A stretch of DNA of 64,000 bases from Ampelocalamus luodianensis (Eukaryota > Streptophyta > Magnoliopsida > Poales > Poaceae). The stretch is from NCBI GenBank assembly GCA_036346255.1, contig CM070619.1, positions 31,254,342 to 31,318,341 on the forward strand, read 5' to 3'. The position numbers and the translations under genes were made by a program. Each line of letters begins with the position of its first letter. The stretch's first letter is position 1. The notes beneath the pieces are model-generated. The model made no database searches and had not been told where the DNA came from. It saw only the letters and a list, made by a program, of their open reading frames with translations. Below, in pieces: positions 22,158-34,310 of the stretch.

Positions 22158-25100
22158 TGTGAGACCCCGGTTTATTAAGTTTGTAATACTTAGCCTTCCA
22201 TTGGCTCTAGCATCATAAACAAAATAACATGTGCCTCGATGGACATGTGCTTCCCAGAAATGCAGCACATATACATCTTTACAAAGTATGCATCATTTCC
22301 ATACATCACAAGATAACAAGTCTAGCAAAATACATACATAATATAAAGTGATTATAAAACAGTAAACAACCGCCAAATGACAAAGATATTAAATGACAAC
22401 GGAAGCAAAGGTGCCATAAGATGGCTTGAACCAAAAGACGCAGCCGTTAGCCACATAATCCACGGAAACCGGCTGGCCGTCAAGCTAATCGTCCCACACA
22501 CCACCACAACACAAGTCACGGGCGAGGCCCTGGGCTCACCTTCTTCTCTGCACACAATAAGCAATGCAGATGAGTACAATAATGTACTCGCAAGACTTAC
22601 AAGTAACAAACCTATACATAGCTACATGAAAGTTGTATCAAAGGAAATGGTTATATGGTTATTTGGACGTGTAAAGCAATTTTCATTTGCAATAATATAA
22701 TAGATTGAAGGCAATTTACAAATCAGTTTTTAAGCATTGAAGTAACAGCGAGTAACAGTAAGTAACAAGTAACCACCTAGAGGTGATTAACCCAATAGCC
22801 ACCATGACATAGCATGAATTTAAATGTTGTAGTCTAACTCTTGGAAGACCTTGCCAAGCTTGTCGAATAGTTCAAAACCCTGCAGGGGTGTACCAATGTA
22901 CCCACACTCCAGACCGCCTTTTTGCCAAGCTATTAAGCACACTTCTTTTGGTATGCCGACACGGCTAAGTCCTACGAGACATTTCCAATGGAGAATGCTA
23001 ATCAAGAGCCACACGTATGGGGGTTAACCCTTAGTGATCTGCCGACGAAATATGGATCATAAGGACCCATATGTGGAGTAGGAGACACCGGCCTCGGCGG
23101 GTGCTCCCCTCCCCACAAACATGTCCATGTTGCATATAATTAAATATACAACCCACCACGCGACTCATTAATTAACGACCCCCAAAGTACTTAGTCAAGA
23201 GAGGTCTCATATATCTCTAGTGTGATTAGCACGCAAGAATGCTTGGTTTAGTGTAACAAGATGTTCGGTCCTTGTTGACTTGGGCACCATTTTAGTCACA
23301 CCCAAAATTACACCATCTTACCATTGTTCCCAAGTCGAAATCAATTTGTTTTCAGCTTTAGTTTTCACAAGTAATAATAGCACGAGGCTAAAATATAAAA
23401 TCATAGTAAGCCTTTGTGTGCATTTCTACCGATTGCTAAGCATGGCTAAGCACAACAACTCAATAAACTACTAAGTGACAAGGGTTCATCCAATAACCCA
23501 AAATCACATCAAATAATCCTAGGCTCGTGAGTAGAGGATAAACATTTGCCTACCGATAATGCATCTAATAGGTTAACTATCGACAATAGTTAAAACAACA
23601 TAGCAATGCATACATAGAATTTACAAACAACATATTATAATTTGAAATTAATAGGATCAACATGATCAAATGATGCTACATCTGCTTGCCTTGCTGTAGT
23701 GCAGGGTCTGGCTACTGTGGCTCAGAATCAATATCAATATTATCTTTGGAACCTATCGCAAAATACAAATAACCAATAAGAACAAAGAACACCAAATAAA
23801 ATCCAACAGCAAAAGATATCCAAAACTCATGAAATTCACACAACAGCAAGGGGATGATTTTAGAAAATTTTAGGAACAAGAAACATGTCAATTTGGACTT
23901 ATCATGCAAAAGTTATAGCTAAAATAAACTCTCTTAGCCTATTAAATCAACTAAATTAATTACTGGTACTGTTGATGGCATAAATTTCTGGAGTGATCTA
24001 AAGTCTGAAATTTTTATAGCAAGAAGAAAATGACATCCTAAGGTCAGTAAAGTTGAGTTCACTAAATCTGGAGTTATAATGATTTACTTATGATTTTTCT
24101 AAGTTGTAAACCTAGCACATGTTACTTTACAGAAATATAACCATGCTCAAAACCTATTTCATATTAAAGTTTACTAACAGAGAAAATTATCAAAATTGAG
24201 TTTGCACATTTTGGAGTTATACAGGAAAAGATATGTATTTTACAAGTTTTAAAGCAAATTCTGGAATATTCTAAAATAGCTGATATCAAGTTATTATTGT
24301 TTGTAAAATTCCTGTTACAGAAACATGTCTAAAAGCATTCTTATATTAAACTTTAGTTAATCTTGAATTTATTCTCACTGGAAACATCTAAAAAGGGTTT
24401 AAAATAAATTAGTTATGAGTTTTCAAAGTTTAATGCAATTTTCAGTTGACAAATAAAGGCTCAACGAAATAAAACTAAACTTAACAGAAAGGAATCGACG
24501 TGCCACGCCTTTGATGCAAAATCCAACGGCCCACGCACGCCGGGAATAGCGCACACGCGCGATCTCAAAGAAACCCACCGCTGGATCTAAATCCAACGGT
24601 CTACACGACTTACAGTCGCAGGACGCACGCGATTGTCGCAATCAACCACACCGCAGATCTCCGGATGGAGGGCTCAGAGCGCCGCTCCCTTCGGAGGCCC
24701 GAACCGCACGCATCTCACCCAGTATCCAAGATGGACGGCTCACGTGAGTTTTGTACGCCGGGACCCGAAGTCCCACGATCCGGGTCGTAGATCTAAAAAT
24801 CGACGATCCACGATCTTTGCAGTGCTACTCTTTCACGCACGAGGGATTTAAACACACCGCGAGGATTTAATGATGCGGGCCCACACGCCAGTGAGATAGA
24901 GGGTCAATTAGGACAACAATTAATTACTAACTTCAATGATTAGCGATGATGAGTAATTAATGTGTCCTAATAATTTTGCATGGAGAGGATTTCAAGTGGT
25001 TGGGGGCCAACATGTGAGTGAGATATTTTGCCAACTTAAGACCCCTTAATTGCTAACCAATGATTAGCAATTAATGACCCAGATTTTGTCCTAAAGAACC

Positions 25101-25733
25101 CGTAGAATCGGGTTTAAGGCCCACGCCCAATTCGACAATGACCCAAAGGGTTAATTCGACACCAATTAATGCTAACATTAATTATCCAATGATTGATTAT
25201 TAATGATGTCTTAACATGATTAATTAGCGCCAGCCGGGGGGTTTTAGAGGCTGGGCCCACTGGTCAGTGGCACAGTGGATCAACTTAAGACAGATTAATT
25301 ACTCCCAATGATTACCAATGATTAAGTCATCAAATGTGTCTTAACGATAAAGACTCAGAGAAGGTTTTCGTCCGGCAAAAACCCGAGCGAAAAGAATGGC
25401 ATGTCGCCGGCGGCTCCGGCCACGGCGACGCAACCTTAAGACTAAAATGGGTTCGCAATAGCCTTGCGATCCCGATGGTGGTGACCTCGTCACGGCGAAG
25501 GTCTAGGAACGCAGCTAGCTGGGAAAACAAGATAGTGACACTAATCTACTAAAGTGAAAATGCACAAAAGTTCTACAAGAGTCCAAAGAAGCGTACCAAG
25601 CATCTAGGGACTAAATAGAAGCTACCTCAACCGAGTAGGGTTTCAAAAGATAGCCTGAGAGCTATGACAGAGAAAGAACTCACGGAGTTGAAGAAGATGA
25701 TATGAAAATGACAACTCGAGCAAAATGAACACC
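22158..25733 (-). mobile_element. Long LTR, 3' part, truncated by the assembly gap
   Basis: It begins on plus with TGTGAGACCCCGGTTTATT, the LTR end seen at 15266 and 58120. It aligns through its length with 58120-61740, including the phrases ACTGGTACTGTT-ATGGCATAAA and CGGCTCCGGCCACGGCG. It contains CCGTTGGAT-type palindromes (24.5-24.8 kb) and the tandem GGGCCCAC subrepeats (24860-25345). The 5' part expected from the intact copy (TGTAACATCCC end) is not found on the other side of the gap, so the element is incomplete as assembled. Possible target duplication on the left is ATTCA. Confidence 0.75.
24860..25345 (-). repeat. Tandem subrepeats within the LTR
   Basis: About four imperfect units of 110-130 bp, each with GGGCCCAC-like and AATGATTA/TTAATTA-like halves and a GTCCTAA or GTCTTAA phrase, matching the array at 60935-61425. 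Confidence 0.65.
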
Positions 25734-25833
25734 NNNNNNNNNNNNNNNNNNNNNNNNNNNNNNNNNNNNNNNNNNNNNNNNNNNNNNNNNNNNNNNNNNN
25801 NNNNNNNNNNNNNNNNNNNNNNNNNNNNNNNNN
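25734..25833. other. Assembly gap (100 N)
   Basis: Exactly 100 unknown bases, the conventional size for a gap of unknown length. The sequence types on its two sides belong to different LTR subfamilies. Confidence 0.99.
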
Positions 25834-28312
25834 TAATTCACAACCCACGGCTAAAGTACTAATTGAATCAGAGGCTTTCTCAGCACTTATGTTAGAATGG
25901 CACTAGCCTACAGAGCAATCCCAATCATTCAGATTGCCTTGACTGCCTACTAGAATCAGACTTCCCTCCCTATGTATACAACTTACAACAGGACGGTGCT
26001 TAGGGAAAAGAAACTGAGAACTCAACTTCTCCTTAACTAACTTTTCAAACTGTTAAGCACAAGCATGAGTGATCTAAGTAGTTTATCCCCAACTAAGCGA
26101 ACCGAAACAACAAACTTTCTAACTATCTGCATTAGAATGCCACTAACCCTTTGTCAGATTTAAACACCTACATACTTCTTTTACAGATCAACCAAAAGAC
26201 AAAACAACACAGCTATATGAACTAAGTGCTATTGCAATAACAGGATCATTATCTTACTGACAAAACTAATTACCTCCAGAAAAATCGCTCTGCTTAACCT
26301 TCAACAAAAGAATCTCATTACCTTGCCAGCTAACTTCTCGTTCAATTGACAATTAGACTTGAGTAATAAGTTGACAAACGTAAACTCTGCTACCTTGAGA
26401 GAGTTGATTACACAGCTGAGTTCCATTTTTAGCGACAAAGAGGAGCCGTTCAGAGAAGGAATTACAGGACCGGACCGACAGGGGAGGCTCGGCCAGTTTG
26501 GAGGCGACGCAGACGAAGTCGAGCGGCGCTGAGGGACGAGCGAGGCGAGCTCCACCTGCAAACATACCAACACATTCTTTGAGGCATATTCACAAACACA
26601 TAGAGCGCAAAGAGAAAGGACCAAAAGCAGCTCATCAAAGGTTTGTCGCCGGCGGTCGGAAGGTCGGCGGCGGTGGGGCAACCGAGCCGGGGCAGCTCCG
26701 GAGCTTGGCGATGGCGGGGAGGCGGTGCATGCAGCAATCGGGGCATGGAGGAGCTGGAGTAGCACCGGCAGAGAGAGGGGCGGCGGCGGGTTCAGGCGCG
26801 CAGCGCGCGCGGCACGCCGAGGAGGTGAAGCGCCGGCGGGAAGACCGAGGTCAGCGCGGGTTGGGGCCGAGGAAGATGGGGTCGACGCGCTCCGGTGGTA
26901 GGAGGCGACGGCGGCGCGGCCATGGAGTAGCCGGTCGTCGGAGGAGAGGCGGGGCGGAGCGGACAGAGCGGCCAGTGGGCTCGGGCGCGACGGATCGTGG
27001 CGCCGGGAGGAGCCAGGGCGAGGGCGGTGGAGGAGGGCGGCCGGATCTGGATGGCGCCGGAGGAGGAGCCGCATGGCGCCGAGTGGCGAGACGCCGAGGC
27101 CGACGACAGCGAGGGGCGGTCTTGAGGCGGCCGGACTGGGAGAAGGAGATGCGGCCGGGGGTGGGAGATGGCGGCGGCAAGTGGAGGAGGGCCGGCGGCG
27201 GCAAGCGGTGGAAGAGGGGAGCTCGGTGGGGGAGGCGGCGGTGCGGGCTTGAGCCGAGGGATGAGGGCAGTGGAGCTGGGAGGCGGCAGTGCTTCTCCTA
27301 TGTTCCACTCGGTGAAGAAAGGAAAAAGGGGAAGTGGCAGGGGCAGGGGGTGATGGAATTCGGTTGGGGTAAAGAAATGGCAGGAAAAAAAATAGCAGTG
27401 GAATAAATAGCAGTATATTTCTCCTACATTTTTCCAACTTGCTCATATGACCTTGCATGCGAGAAACGATTGCAGAAACGGAACACCCTCGAGACGGTGA
27501 TCGCAACGGTATAACATGTGTCGCATGATTTTTGGTTTTTGATTGTGATAGCGAGGAGAGAAGTTGGGGAGAGAATGAACACACAGGTGTTTTATCTGCT
27601 ACTTATCCTCTCCTCTTGCGAAATCGCTCAAACTGCTATGCATGCGCAAACAGATTGCAGAAATGGGTTGGTCGTGCGATGACGATCGCGGCGGTACGAC
27701 ATGCATGACTTGGTTTTGAGTTTTTAGCTGAGATTTGAAGGAGAGAAGCGAAGGGAGTTAGCAGGAACGGAAAAGAAGGGACACGCAGGCGTTTCACCTA
27801 CAGTCGATCGAATCGAAAAAGAAGGATGATAATAATAATGCATGCATAATGACATGATTTTTGTGATGCATGCGAAAACATAAAATCAAAATAATTAAAT
27901 TTTTAATTGCAATTTTTCTAGCAATTTGATTTAATATTGATTATTATTACTTGATGAGAGAAGAATGGCAAAACATGCTTTGATTAATTCCTCCATTTAT
28001 ATTTAGAATAATTATACTGAGTTTAGATTTTAATTTATCACTTTCATTTCCATTTGGTTTATTTATCTATTAGGTTGGTGTTTTAAATTTCAACTCAAAG
28101 CCTAACATGCAAATTAATCAGGGAACCCAAAAAGCTCCAAAAATTTCAGAAAATCCAACAAACATGTTGGAGAATATAGAATCCAACTAAAATATTCCCA
28201 CACTTGAAACCTATTAACTGCAACAAAAAGTTTTTTTTAAAAAAAGTCTAAAATTTCACAAATGCACATTAGATACTTAACTAATCCAACTTAGGGATTT
28301 TGGGCTGTTACA
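25834..28312 (-). mobile_element. Long LTR, 5' part, truncated by the assembly gap
   Basis: On the minus strand it starts TGTAACAGCCCAAAATCC at 28312, closely matching the start of the solo LTR at 20192. The phrases TGGATTAGTTA and TGTGCATTTRTGAAATTTT are shared. It carries a GC-rich leader-like block (about 26460-27400) resembling in kind that of the 15266-20192 copy. This block generates a 427-codon minus-strand and a 302-codon plus-strand open frame of low complexity (Pro/Arg/Ala/Ser or Gly/Arg), which I regard as spurious. The other LTR end is lost in the gap. Confidence 0.7.
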
Positions 28313-28640
28313 ACAATCTCACCTAAAGCCCTACCGTGCGCATTGGTGCTAGTACAACGACGTACGACATTCCACCCCTAGACATGCAAATACCGTACAG
28401 GCGCTGTCGCGGTTGCTGCTGCGTTGATTGAGGACGATTCACAACCTACGCAACGAACGTGATAGGTTGCTGGAGGAGACGATCGATGTCAAGGACATTG
28501 GACGATCGACTATGACCACTATATCGACGTGCTCGACGTTGGATTAGGTTGTTTCAACTCTTCTTCCGCTGCACTACACGTCTAGTGGTAACGATTTGTG
28601 ATCTCCTGCTTGCATAACTTCTTGCTTGCATCCCTTTATA
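28313..28640 (+). repeat. LTR/UTR-like fragment related to 2.9-3.3 kb
   Basis: The segment runs from CACCTAAAGCCCTACCGTGCG to CTTCCGCTGCACTACACGTC and TGTGATCTCCTGC. It resembles the 3' part of the fragment at 2.9-3.3 kb in order and wording. No TG/CA ends were identified. Class unknown. Confidence 0.35.
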
Positions 28641-28669
28641 CTACTAGGTATTTTGGCAAAAAAAAAATT

Positions 28670-28689
28670 GGGGGTACAATTGTACCCCC
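28670..28689. repeat. Perfect 20-bp palindrome
   Basis: The bases GGGGGTACAATTGTACCCCC are fully self-complementary and follow a run of nine or more A. The palindrome has no spacer. No role is evident. Confidence 0.9.
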
Positions 28690-29168
28690 ATGCACCTTCA
28701 TCAGCTCTGCCACCGACTGTCAGCCAGTGTTTACGCGTATCGATTAGTTTTTCACAAAAATATTGGTCCAAGGAAATCAATCCTTTATACATATATAGTC
28801 GTTCTCTCTTGATGATCATGCGCGGACATGGAGCGTGTTGGGATTCGACTTTTGATGAGTGGTGAATCCCGAACTAAATTTTAGGTATGACAGAGTGGCA
28901 AGCGTAGACCAAAGTGTATTACCCAAAAGCAAAAAAAAATCCATACATAAACTATATTGCTATCGTACTAATAAGAGTATATGACACTAAATGAAATCAA
29001 CAACTACAAAGCTTATGCATGATTAAAATCGAGGGTGTGCAAATGATGGAGAATACCATGCACATGTCCATCAAGCACAACTATTTACTGTGCCCTGGTG
29101 AGCTAGCCAGGCAGCTCATGCAAAGCGGCTTGAGCTGCTAGGCATTTCGCTGAGCATTTTGGTGGGCA

Positions 29169-29278
29169 GCACAACTGCACAATGCCAATGTTTAATGTTG
29201 TCAATTTAGAAGTTGTTTCAAGCGCACAACTGCATAATGTCAATGTTTAATGTTGTCAATTTAGAAGTTGTTTCAAGC
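29169..29278. repeat. 55-bp tandem duplication
   Basis: Two adjacent near-identical copies (29169-29223 and 29224-29278) begin GCACAACTGCA and end AGAAGTTGTTTCAA, differing by a few substitutions. The flanks hold no recognisable gene. Confidence 0.9.
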
Positions 29279-29356
29279 TTCTTATGGGCAAAAAAAATTA
29301 GCAAATTTGCATAGGTCATATGGTGATTTTACGACTAACACAAAGCACGAATACAT

Positions 29357-29377
29357 TATATATATATATATATATAT
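29357..29377. repeat. (TA)n microsatellite
   Basis: An uninterrupted TA run of about 21 bases. Confidence 0.95.
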
Positions 29378-30412
29378 CCTTCATGAGATTTACCAATTAG
29401 ATCTATGTTGATATGAGATTGCCTGATCTTGTGATGGCAATGGATACACAAAGAACAAAGATAAATCAAGGGTAGCAACACGATCTAAAATTGAGCAACC
29501 TTGTGTCAAGCACAAGACCTCATAATGGCAATCACATCACAACTCTCATGAAATTCCAATCCACACAACCAGCACGTAGGCAATTGCACGAAGAGTTTGA
29601 CCACGATAGATCAATCCAAGCAAACTCTAAGAATTCGTAAGAAAAAGGTAGCAAGAACACATAGTTCTTCTCAAGAACAAAACCAATCTAGAAAATTCAT
29701 CAAGATTCGTGGCCCCCTTGCTAGGGCCGACTACACAAGCTAAATAGGGAGCTAGTCCCACTCCTAGGTTTGGCCAAAGAACCATGGGCCAAGCCTGATA
29801 CGGGTCAACATGTAATCGATGCGTAAAGTGACCTAATCTTCCACGGTACTTGAATATCGATATTGTTTTCTTCTTCTTGACCAAATCAATCACCAAGATC
29901 AATCCTCCTTTCTTCTTCTTAGCCGAATCAAAATAAGAACAATGCCCTTAATTCCTTTCGCCAAAACAGTAATAGGACAAAGTTTATAAGATCAAACCGA
30001 TCTAATGCAAACTTTGCATGAACAACACACAAACCAGTCTAAGAGAAAGAATTGTGTGGATGGATCACAAGGATTCGGTAGCAATTGAAGAACTTGAAGC
30101 CTTCAATTGGATGCAAACAAATCAAACCCTAGATGGGAGTCCCAATCACGACAACAATCTTTGTGCCAAACAAAAGTTTGACTTTTCTTTGTTTCTTCTA
30201 AATTCTAGCGTGCTTTCTTGGGTTTTGGCTGAAAGAACTTGATGTTTCTTTTCTTCTTGGTTGGCTTCCCTCTTTGCAGGAATAGCATATCTAGCTCTAC
30301 CATGCTGCCCATGCACCATATGCACTTGTCTTCCTCCTTGGCTAGGGTTGCACTTGGCCGAATGCAAGCAGTGCAATTCTCCTTTTACTTCTTTAGTCAA
30401 AATAGCATCAAA
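29378..30412. other. Stretch without recognisable gene
   Basis: Open frames here are short and lack family motifs. Given the gag and protease remnants immediately to the right on the minus strand, this may be decayed downstream sequence of that element, but no RT motif was found. Confidence 0.4.
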
Positions 30413-31110
30413 TTAAGATTTAATGTTAGTTTGCATTTTAGAATCACTCGCCAAGGTTGTAGATGCAGTTTGCATTTTAGAATCACTCACCAAGGTTGTA
30501 GATGCTCCTAGGACATTATCATTCTCCCCTTCTTGAAGCAAAACAGTCATCGGTTTTGGTGTAGTCTTCATGGCCTTCTTTTTTCTAGCCACAATCAAAT
30601 CACTCTTGATTTCTTCATTGGTCTTGGATAACAAAGCATGGAATTCTCTCTTGTGCATGAAAGTGTACCGGTTGGACCGTCCTTCATGTGTAGCATTCAA
30701 ATCAAATTGCCATGGACGTCCCAACAAGATATGTCCAGCATGCATAGGTACCACAACGCATTCTACCTTATCGACATAGCTATCAATAGTAAGAGATATT
30801 CTCACCTTATGTGTGATCTTAATTTGCCAACGTTGTTGAGCCATTGAATTTAGTACGATTTAGGAAGCCTCTATGTGGACAATGAGAGTGTTTCAACCAC
30901 ATCCTTACCAATCATGTTGCTTGAACTCCCGTTATCAATAATCAACTTACATTCCTTATCTTTGATCTTGTAATCAGTTTGGAAGATACGATGTCGTTGT
31001 TCCTTCCCGGCAATAACGATGTTATCACTTTGCACACTTTGAGCCATCAAGCTAATACCAACCCCTAGTTCACAAATGATTTGTTCTAGCTTTTCCGATT
31101 CATCTGATAT
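30413..31110 (-). pseudogene. Retrotransposon protease region remnant
   Basis: The minus strand encodes ECVVVPMHAGHILLGRPWQF, the C-terminal signature of plant Ty3/gypsy aspartic proteases. Upstream, near 30900-30960, an IIDNGSSSNMI active-site-like loop follows DKECKL; the second residue is Asn where Gly is usual. Stops separate the two parts. Downstream of the protease signature the frame carries a 13-residue duplication (STTL-SDSKMQT twice), caused by a 39-bp tandem repeat at 30428-30505. The protease would process Gag-Pol; this copy is decayed, and no reverse transcriptase follows it. Confidence 0.7.
30428..30505. repeat. 39-bp tandem duplication in the protease-linked frame
   Basis: Two copies starting AGTTTGCATTTTAGAATCAC at 30428 and 30467. 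The length is a multiple of three, so the frame is preserved. Confidence 0.9.
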
Positions 31111-31119
31111 TTCAAAGTC

Positions 31120-31775
31120 TTCATTTTAGCTCTCTGTTGCATAGCCGTTATGTGTAAGCAATATCGTCTTCATGTTTGGATAATCTTTCTTCGTATGACC
31201 CCTGTCCTTGCACTTGAAGCACTCAATGTTTCAAGTTCTAGCCATAGAGAATACACTAGAATCAGCATATGATGCTTCTTTGCCCATGACACTTACGGCT
31301 TTTGAAACTCCCTTGAATGCACTTCGAACCGGTGTAGTGGATGCAACCGGTTGATACCACATTGCCCTCATGTGAGATGCCTCCATGAGTTATGAGTGGT
31401 TCGGCCACCCCTTGCTTGAGCGTCCTTCACCGACTATTCAGCACACTCCACTTGATAGAGTAGTTCTTACATGGTATTGTATTGCATCAAATCGACACAG
31501 TTCCGCACATCTTCATTCAGTCCTTCAAAGAAGCATGTCATGGTTGTCTCTGCCGACTCACGCACACTTTGTACAGATCATGAGCACTTGCATCTCTTGA
31601 TAGTACTCGCTCATCGACTAAGCACCTTGAACAAGCCGTCGAAGCTTTGTATGTAGTGTCCTTGTATAGTATGCTGACATGAATCCTTCCCGCATAGCTT
31701 GTTTCATCGCCTCCCAAGTGTAAGGAAATTCCTCTACATGATTCAATTGATCCCACCAAATAATTGGTAGTGAGC
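31120..31775 (-). pseudogene. Retrotransposon gag remnant with zinc knuckle
   Basis: Near 31160-31230 the minus strand encodes ECFKCKDRGHTKKDYPN, a CCHC zinc knuckle (CX2CX4HX4C) whose last Cys is Tyr. Upstream, 31380-31775 encodes gag-like text including VEEFPYTWEAMK and an ESAETTMTCFFEGLNEDVR-like segment, spread over more than one frame. The order gag, knuckle, protease on the minus strand fits one decayed Ty3/gypsy element. Confidence 0.65.
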
Positions 31776-31816
31776 TGCCGCGCTGCCGAGTAGAGTGGCG
31801 ACAAAGTGTTTGAGGC

Positions 31817-31836
31817 AGAGAGAGAGAGAGAGAGAG
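31817..31836. repeat. (AG)n microsatellite
   Basis: Uninterrupted AG dinucleotide run of about 20 bases in GC-rich sequence. Confidence 0.95.
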
Positions 31837-32214
31837 TTGCAGGTTCGAGCGAGCTAGGATGAGGGTGACGTGGGTTGTGGGCTGTTACAGATGTTCTACT
31901 GGGTTTGAGTACTGGCTTGGTGGGCTGGGGAGGGAAGGAAGGATGGGAGGGGGAACGTAGTGGCTTGGCCACCACTAGCTAGGCCCTTGTGGGCTGAAAA
32001 TTAGGACATATACAGGGGCGAATCCACCATGGATGCTTGTGGGTGCTCGATGTGGGGACTCTCTCGGGATGTATTGAGAAGATCTCTCAGGAGCTCTTAG
32101 GGAGGTCTGACAGGACCACCTAGAGGTCGGGAAAGTCCTCCAAGAGCACCTCGAGAGGAGGTCCCCCAGATCCACCCAGGAGATCTCAAAGACCTCCCAG
32201 AGGTCTGGTCTATA

Positions 32215-34310
32215 TGCACTGAGCTAGTCCCAGGAATCTAAGCTAACTCGCACAGAACAACATAGGTGAAATCACAACTACACAGTCAAACAACAGAAGA
32301 GGCGGACAAAGTAACCTATATTAAACAAGGGCCTTAGGGCCAAGGTTGTTTACAGAGGTTGCCAACAGGGCTACAAAAAAAATGACAACCAAACTTTACA
32401 GTGGAACCACAAAAACGCTTGGAGCCATCTGGCAAGCCACATGATATCGAGTGGAGGACATCTCCTAGAAGGTTGGATCAACAAAAACTCCTCCTCGAAG
32501 AGTTCTGAGCATCCTTGTCCTTGATCATCTTCGGCCACTACTCAAACATAGGGCTTAAAGCCATGAGTACATTGAATTTACTCAACAAATCGCAGGGAAC
32601 AAGTATGCACATAATATTCATGTAGTGGCTTGATGAATGAGAGCTGTAGGGTTAGTTTGCAGAAAGAAATATTGACAGTGAATAGCATAAATAGATTGGA
32701 AAGCTCAGATTAAAAGATAATACATAAGTATATTTGTTTGAAATAAGGTCGTAAGCACCAACTCACTCCCAAGACCACTCGTAGGAGGTCTGAGCGCACC
32801 CACGACCAGGACCACCCCTACGACCACTCTGGAGCACCAACTCCAGAGCTACCAAAGACCACCCTAAGACTATAAGACCTGCCCAGAGCACCAACTCTGG
32901 AGCATCTTGGACCACCCTAGGGTTCACAAGACCTCTTTTGAAAAGCTACCCCTTGCGCAAAATCACCAGGCAATGTCCATGACCAAAGACTTAGCTATTC
33001 GAATAGATTTTTCATTCTGCAGAGGTATATAACTTTACCCACAATTCACGACCTCTCTAGTGGGTCGGGTTCCCGTCGGAACCCTTTGCTCATTTCCGAA
33101 CATGAGCAGTCTAGAGAGCGTGACAAGGCCTTTACAAAGCTTTGATCTGGCTCAGAGCTGCCCGCTAAGGTTTCGCCATCCCAGTGGCCCCCTCTTACAC
33201 CAAGTGTGAATCAGCACACACTTCCACCACAACATAACCAAACCATCTCATCGCTAATTATTTGGCCCAGACCACCACCATAAATCGATCTTGTGGTTGC
33301 ACGGTAATATCCGAATTAGTGGATCACAAAGTTAGGTTCTTAAACCACTCAGGTGAGGCAACCTCATCCCATTATGCGCATAGCACCCCCTTTACTGCAC
33401 GATCACTCACTCGAGTGAGAAAATATTTTGGGTTCAACCCGGCCAAAAGACCACCCTGGTCTTGGCACAATAAGTTTTCACAACAGTGGCATCGCACCAC
33501 GATCGATACAACTGTAGCATCCCACCACAACTGCACAATAGCGGTCTCGTATCACAATTCCATAGTTTAATTAGTCAAGTTTATTAAAGATGGAACATGA
33601 TTCTCAAGTCCAGCGGTTCTAAAGCAATGGCTAAGCATAAAAACGATCCCAAGTTGGCGATAGCAAACAATACTAACTAAAATTACCAATTCTAAGGTGT
33701 CTAAGGGAAAACATGGCAAAATATTGAGTACAAATATCAAAGAGGCATACTGTCAAATAGGGAAAAAATAGCTACTGCCCAAACCATTTCTATAAAAATA
33801 GCCATGCATGATACAGTAACACAATATACTTTTGGAAAACTAGGTTCAATATAATCAAAGGTCTGCGACTTGCCTTCGTTGAGAAGTGGCGAGGCTTCGG
33901 CAGAGGCTGTTGGATCCAAGTACTCCTCCATGAACTCAGGATCTACATGTTAGCAAAGAACCAAATAAACAAAACAACTCTGGGCAAAAGAACTTTAAAA
34001 GACTAAGAGAACTTAAGCAAATTTAACCCAAAAACCAGAAAAGCAAGAGGTCCTGACGAGAAGGGAGGTCCAACCCAAAAGAGGGTGGTCTTTGCAAAAA
34101 GACCAGAGCACGGTTGAGAGGCGATCATGACCGAGAGGGTGGTCTTTGCAAAAAGACCAAGAGGTGGCCATGATTAAGAGGGTGGTCTTTACAAAAAAGA
34201 CTAGTAGGGACCAGCAGGGTGTTCTTTGCAAAAAGGACTGACAAAGACCAAGAAGGTGGTCTTTGCCAAGGGAGATCCTGAAGAGATCCCGAGGGGGAGG
34301 TCCAAAAGAG
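32215..34310 (-). mobile_element. Partial 3' LTR of the Tekay-type element
   Basis: On the minus strand this follows the integrase directly. It aligns in layout with the LTR at 48464-50420: the hairpin minisatellite, then a GTAGAT-C-GAG leader phrase, then a CCTAGTTTTCC... tail. Its 3' half also shares a TAGCTATTCGAATAGA phrase (near 32993) with the three long LTRs at 16.07, 58.88 and (in weaker form) 22.87 kb, which links all of them to one clade. The left boundary near 32215 is approximate. The U3 part is absent because of a deletion that fuses integrase to the LTR near 34310. Confidence 0.6.
34081..34275 (-). repeat. Hairpin minisatellite in the LTR
   Basis: About five copies of a unit containing GGTCTTTTTGCAAAGACC (minus strand; GGTCTTT and AAAGACC pair around TTGC), separated by 35-55 bp. 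Copies are near 34084, 34144, 34184, 34224 and 34257, the last degenerate. The same unit is arrayed at 49229-49545. Confidence 0.85.

Noticed and set aside
26301..27584. 427-codon minus ORF and 302-codon plus ORF
   Set aside because: Low-complexity Pro/Ser/Ala/Arg or Gly/Arg translations of a GC-rich LTR leader, on both strands, without recognisable domains.
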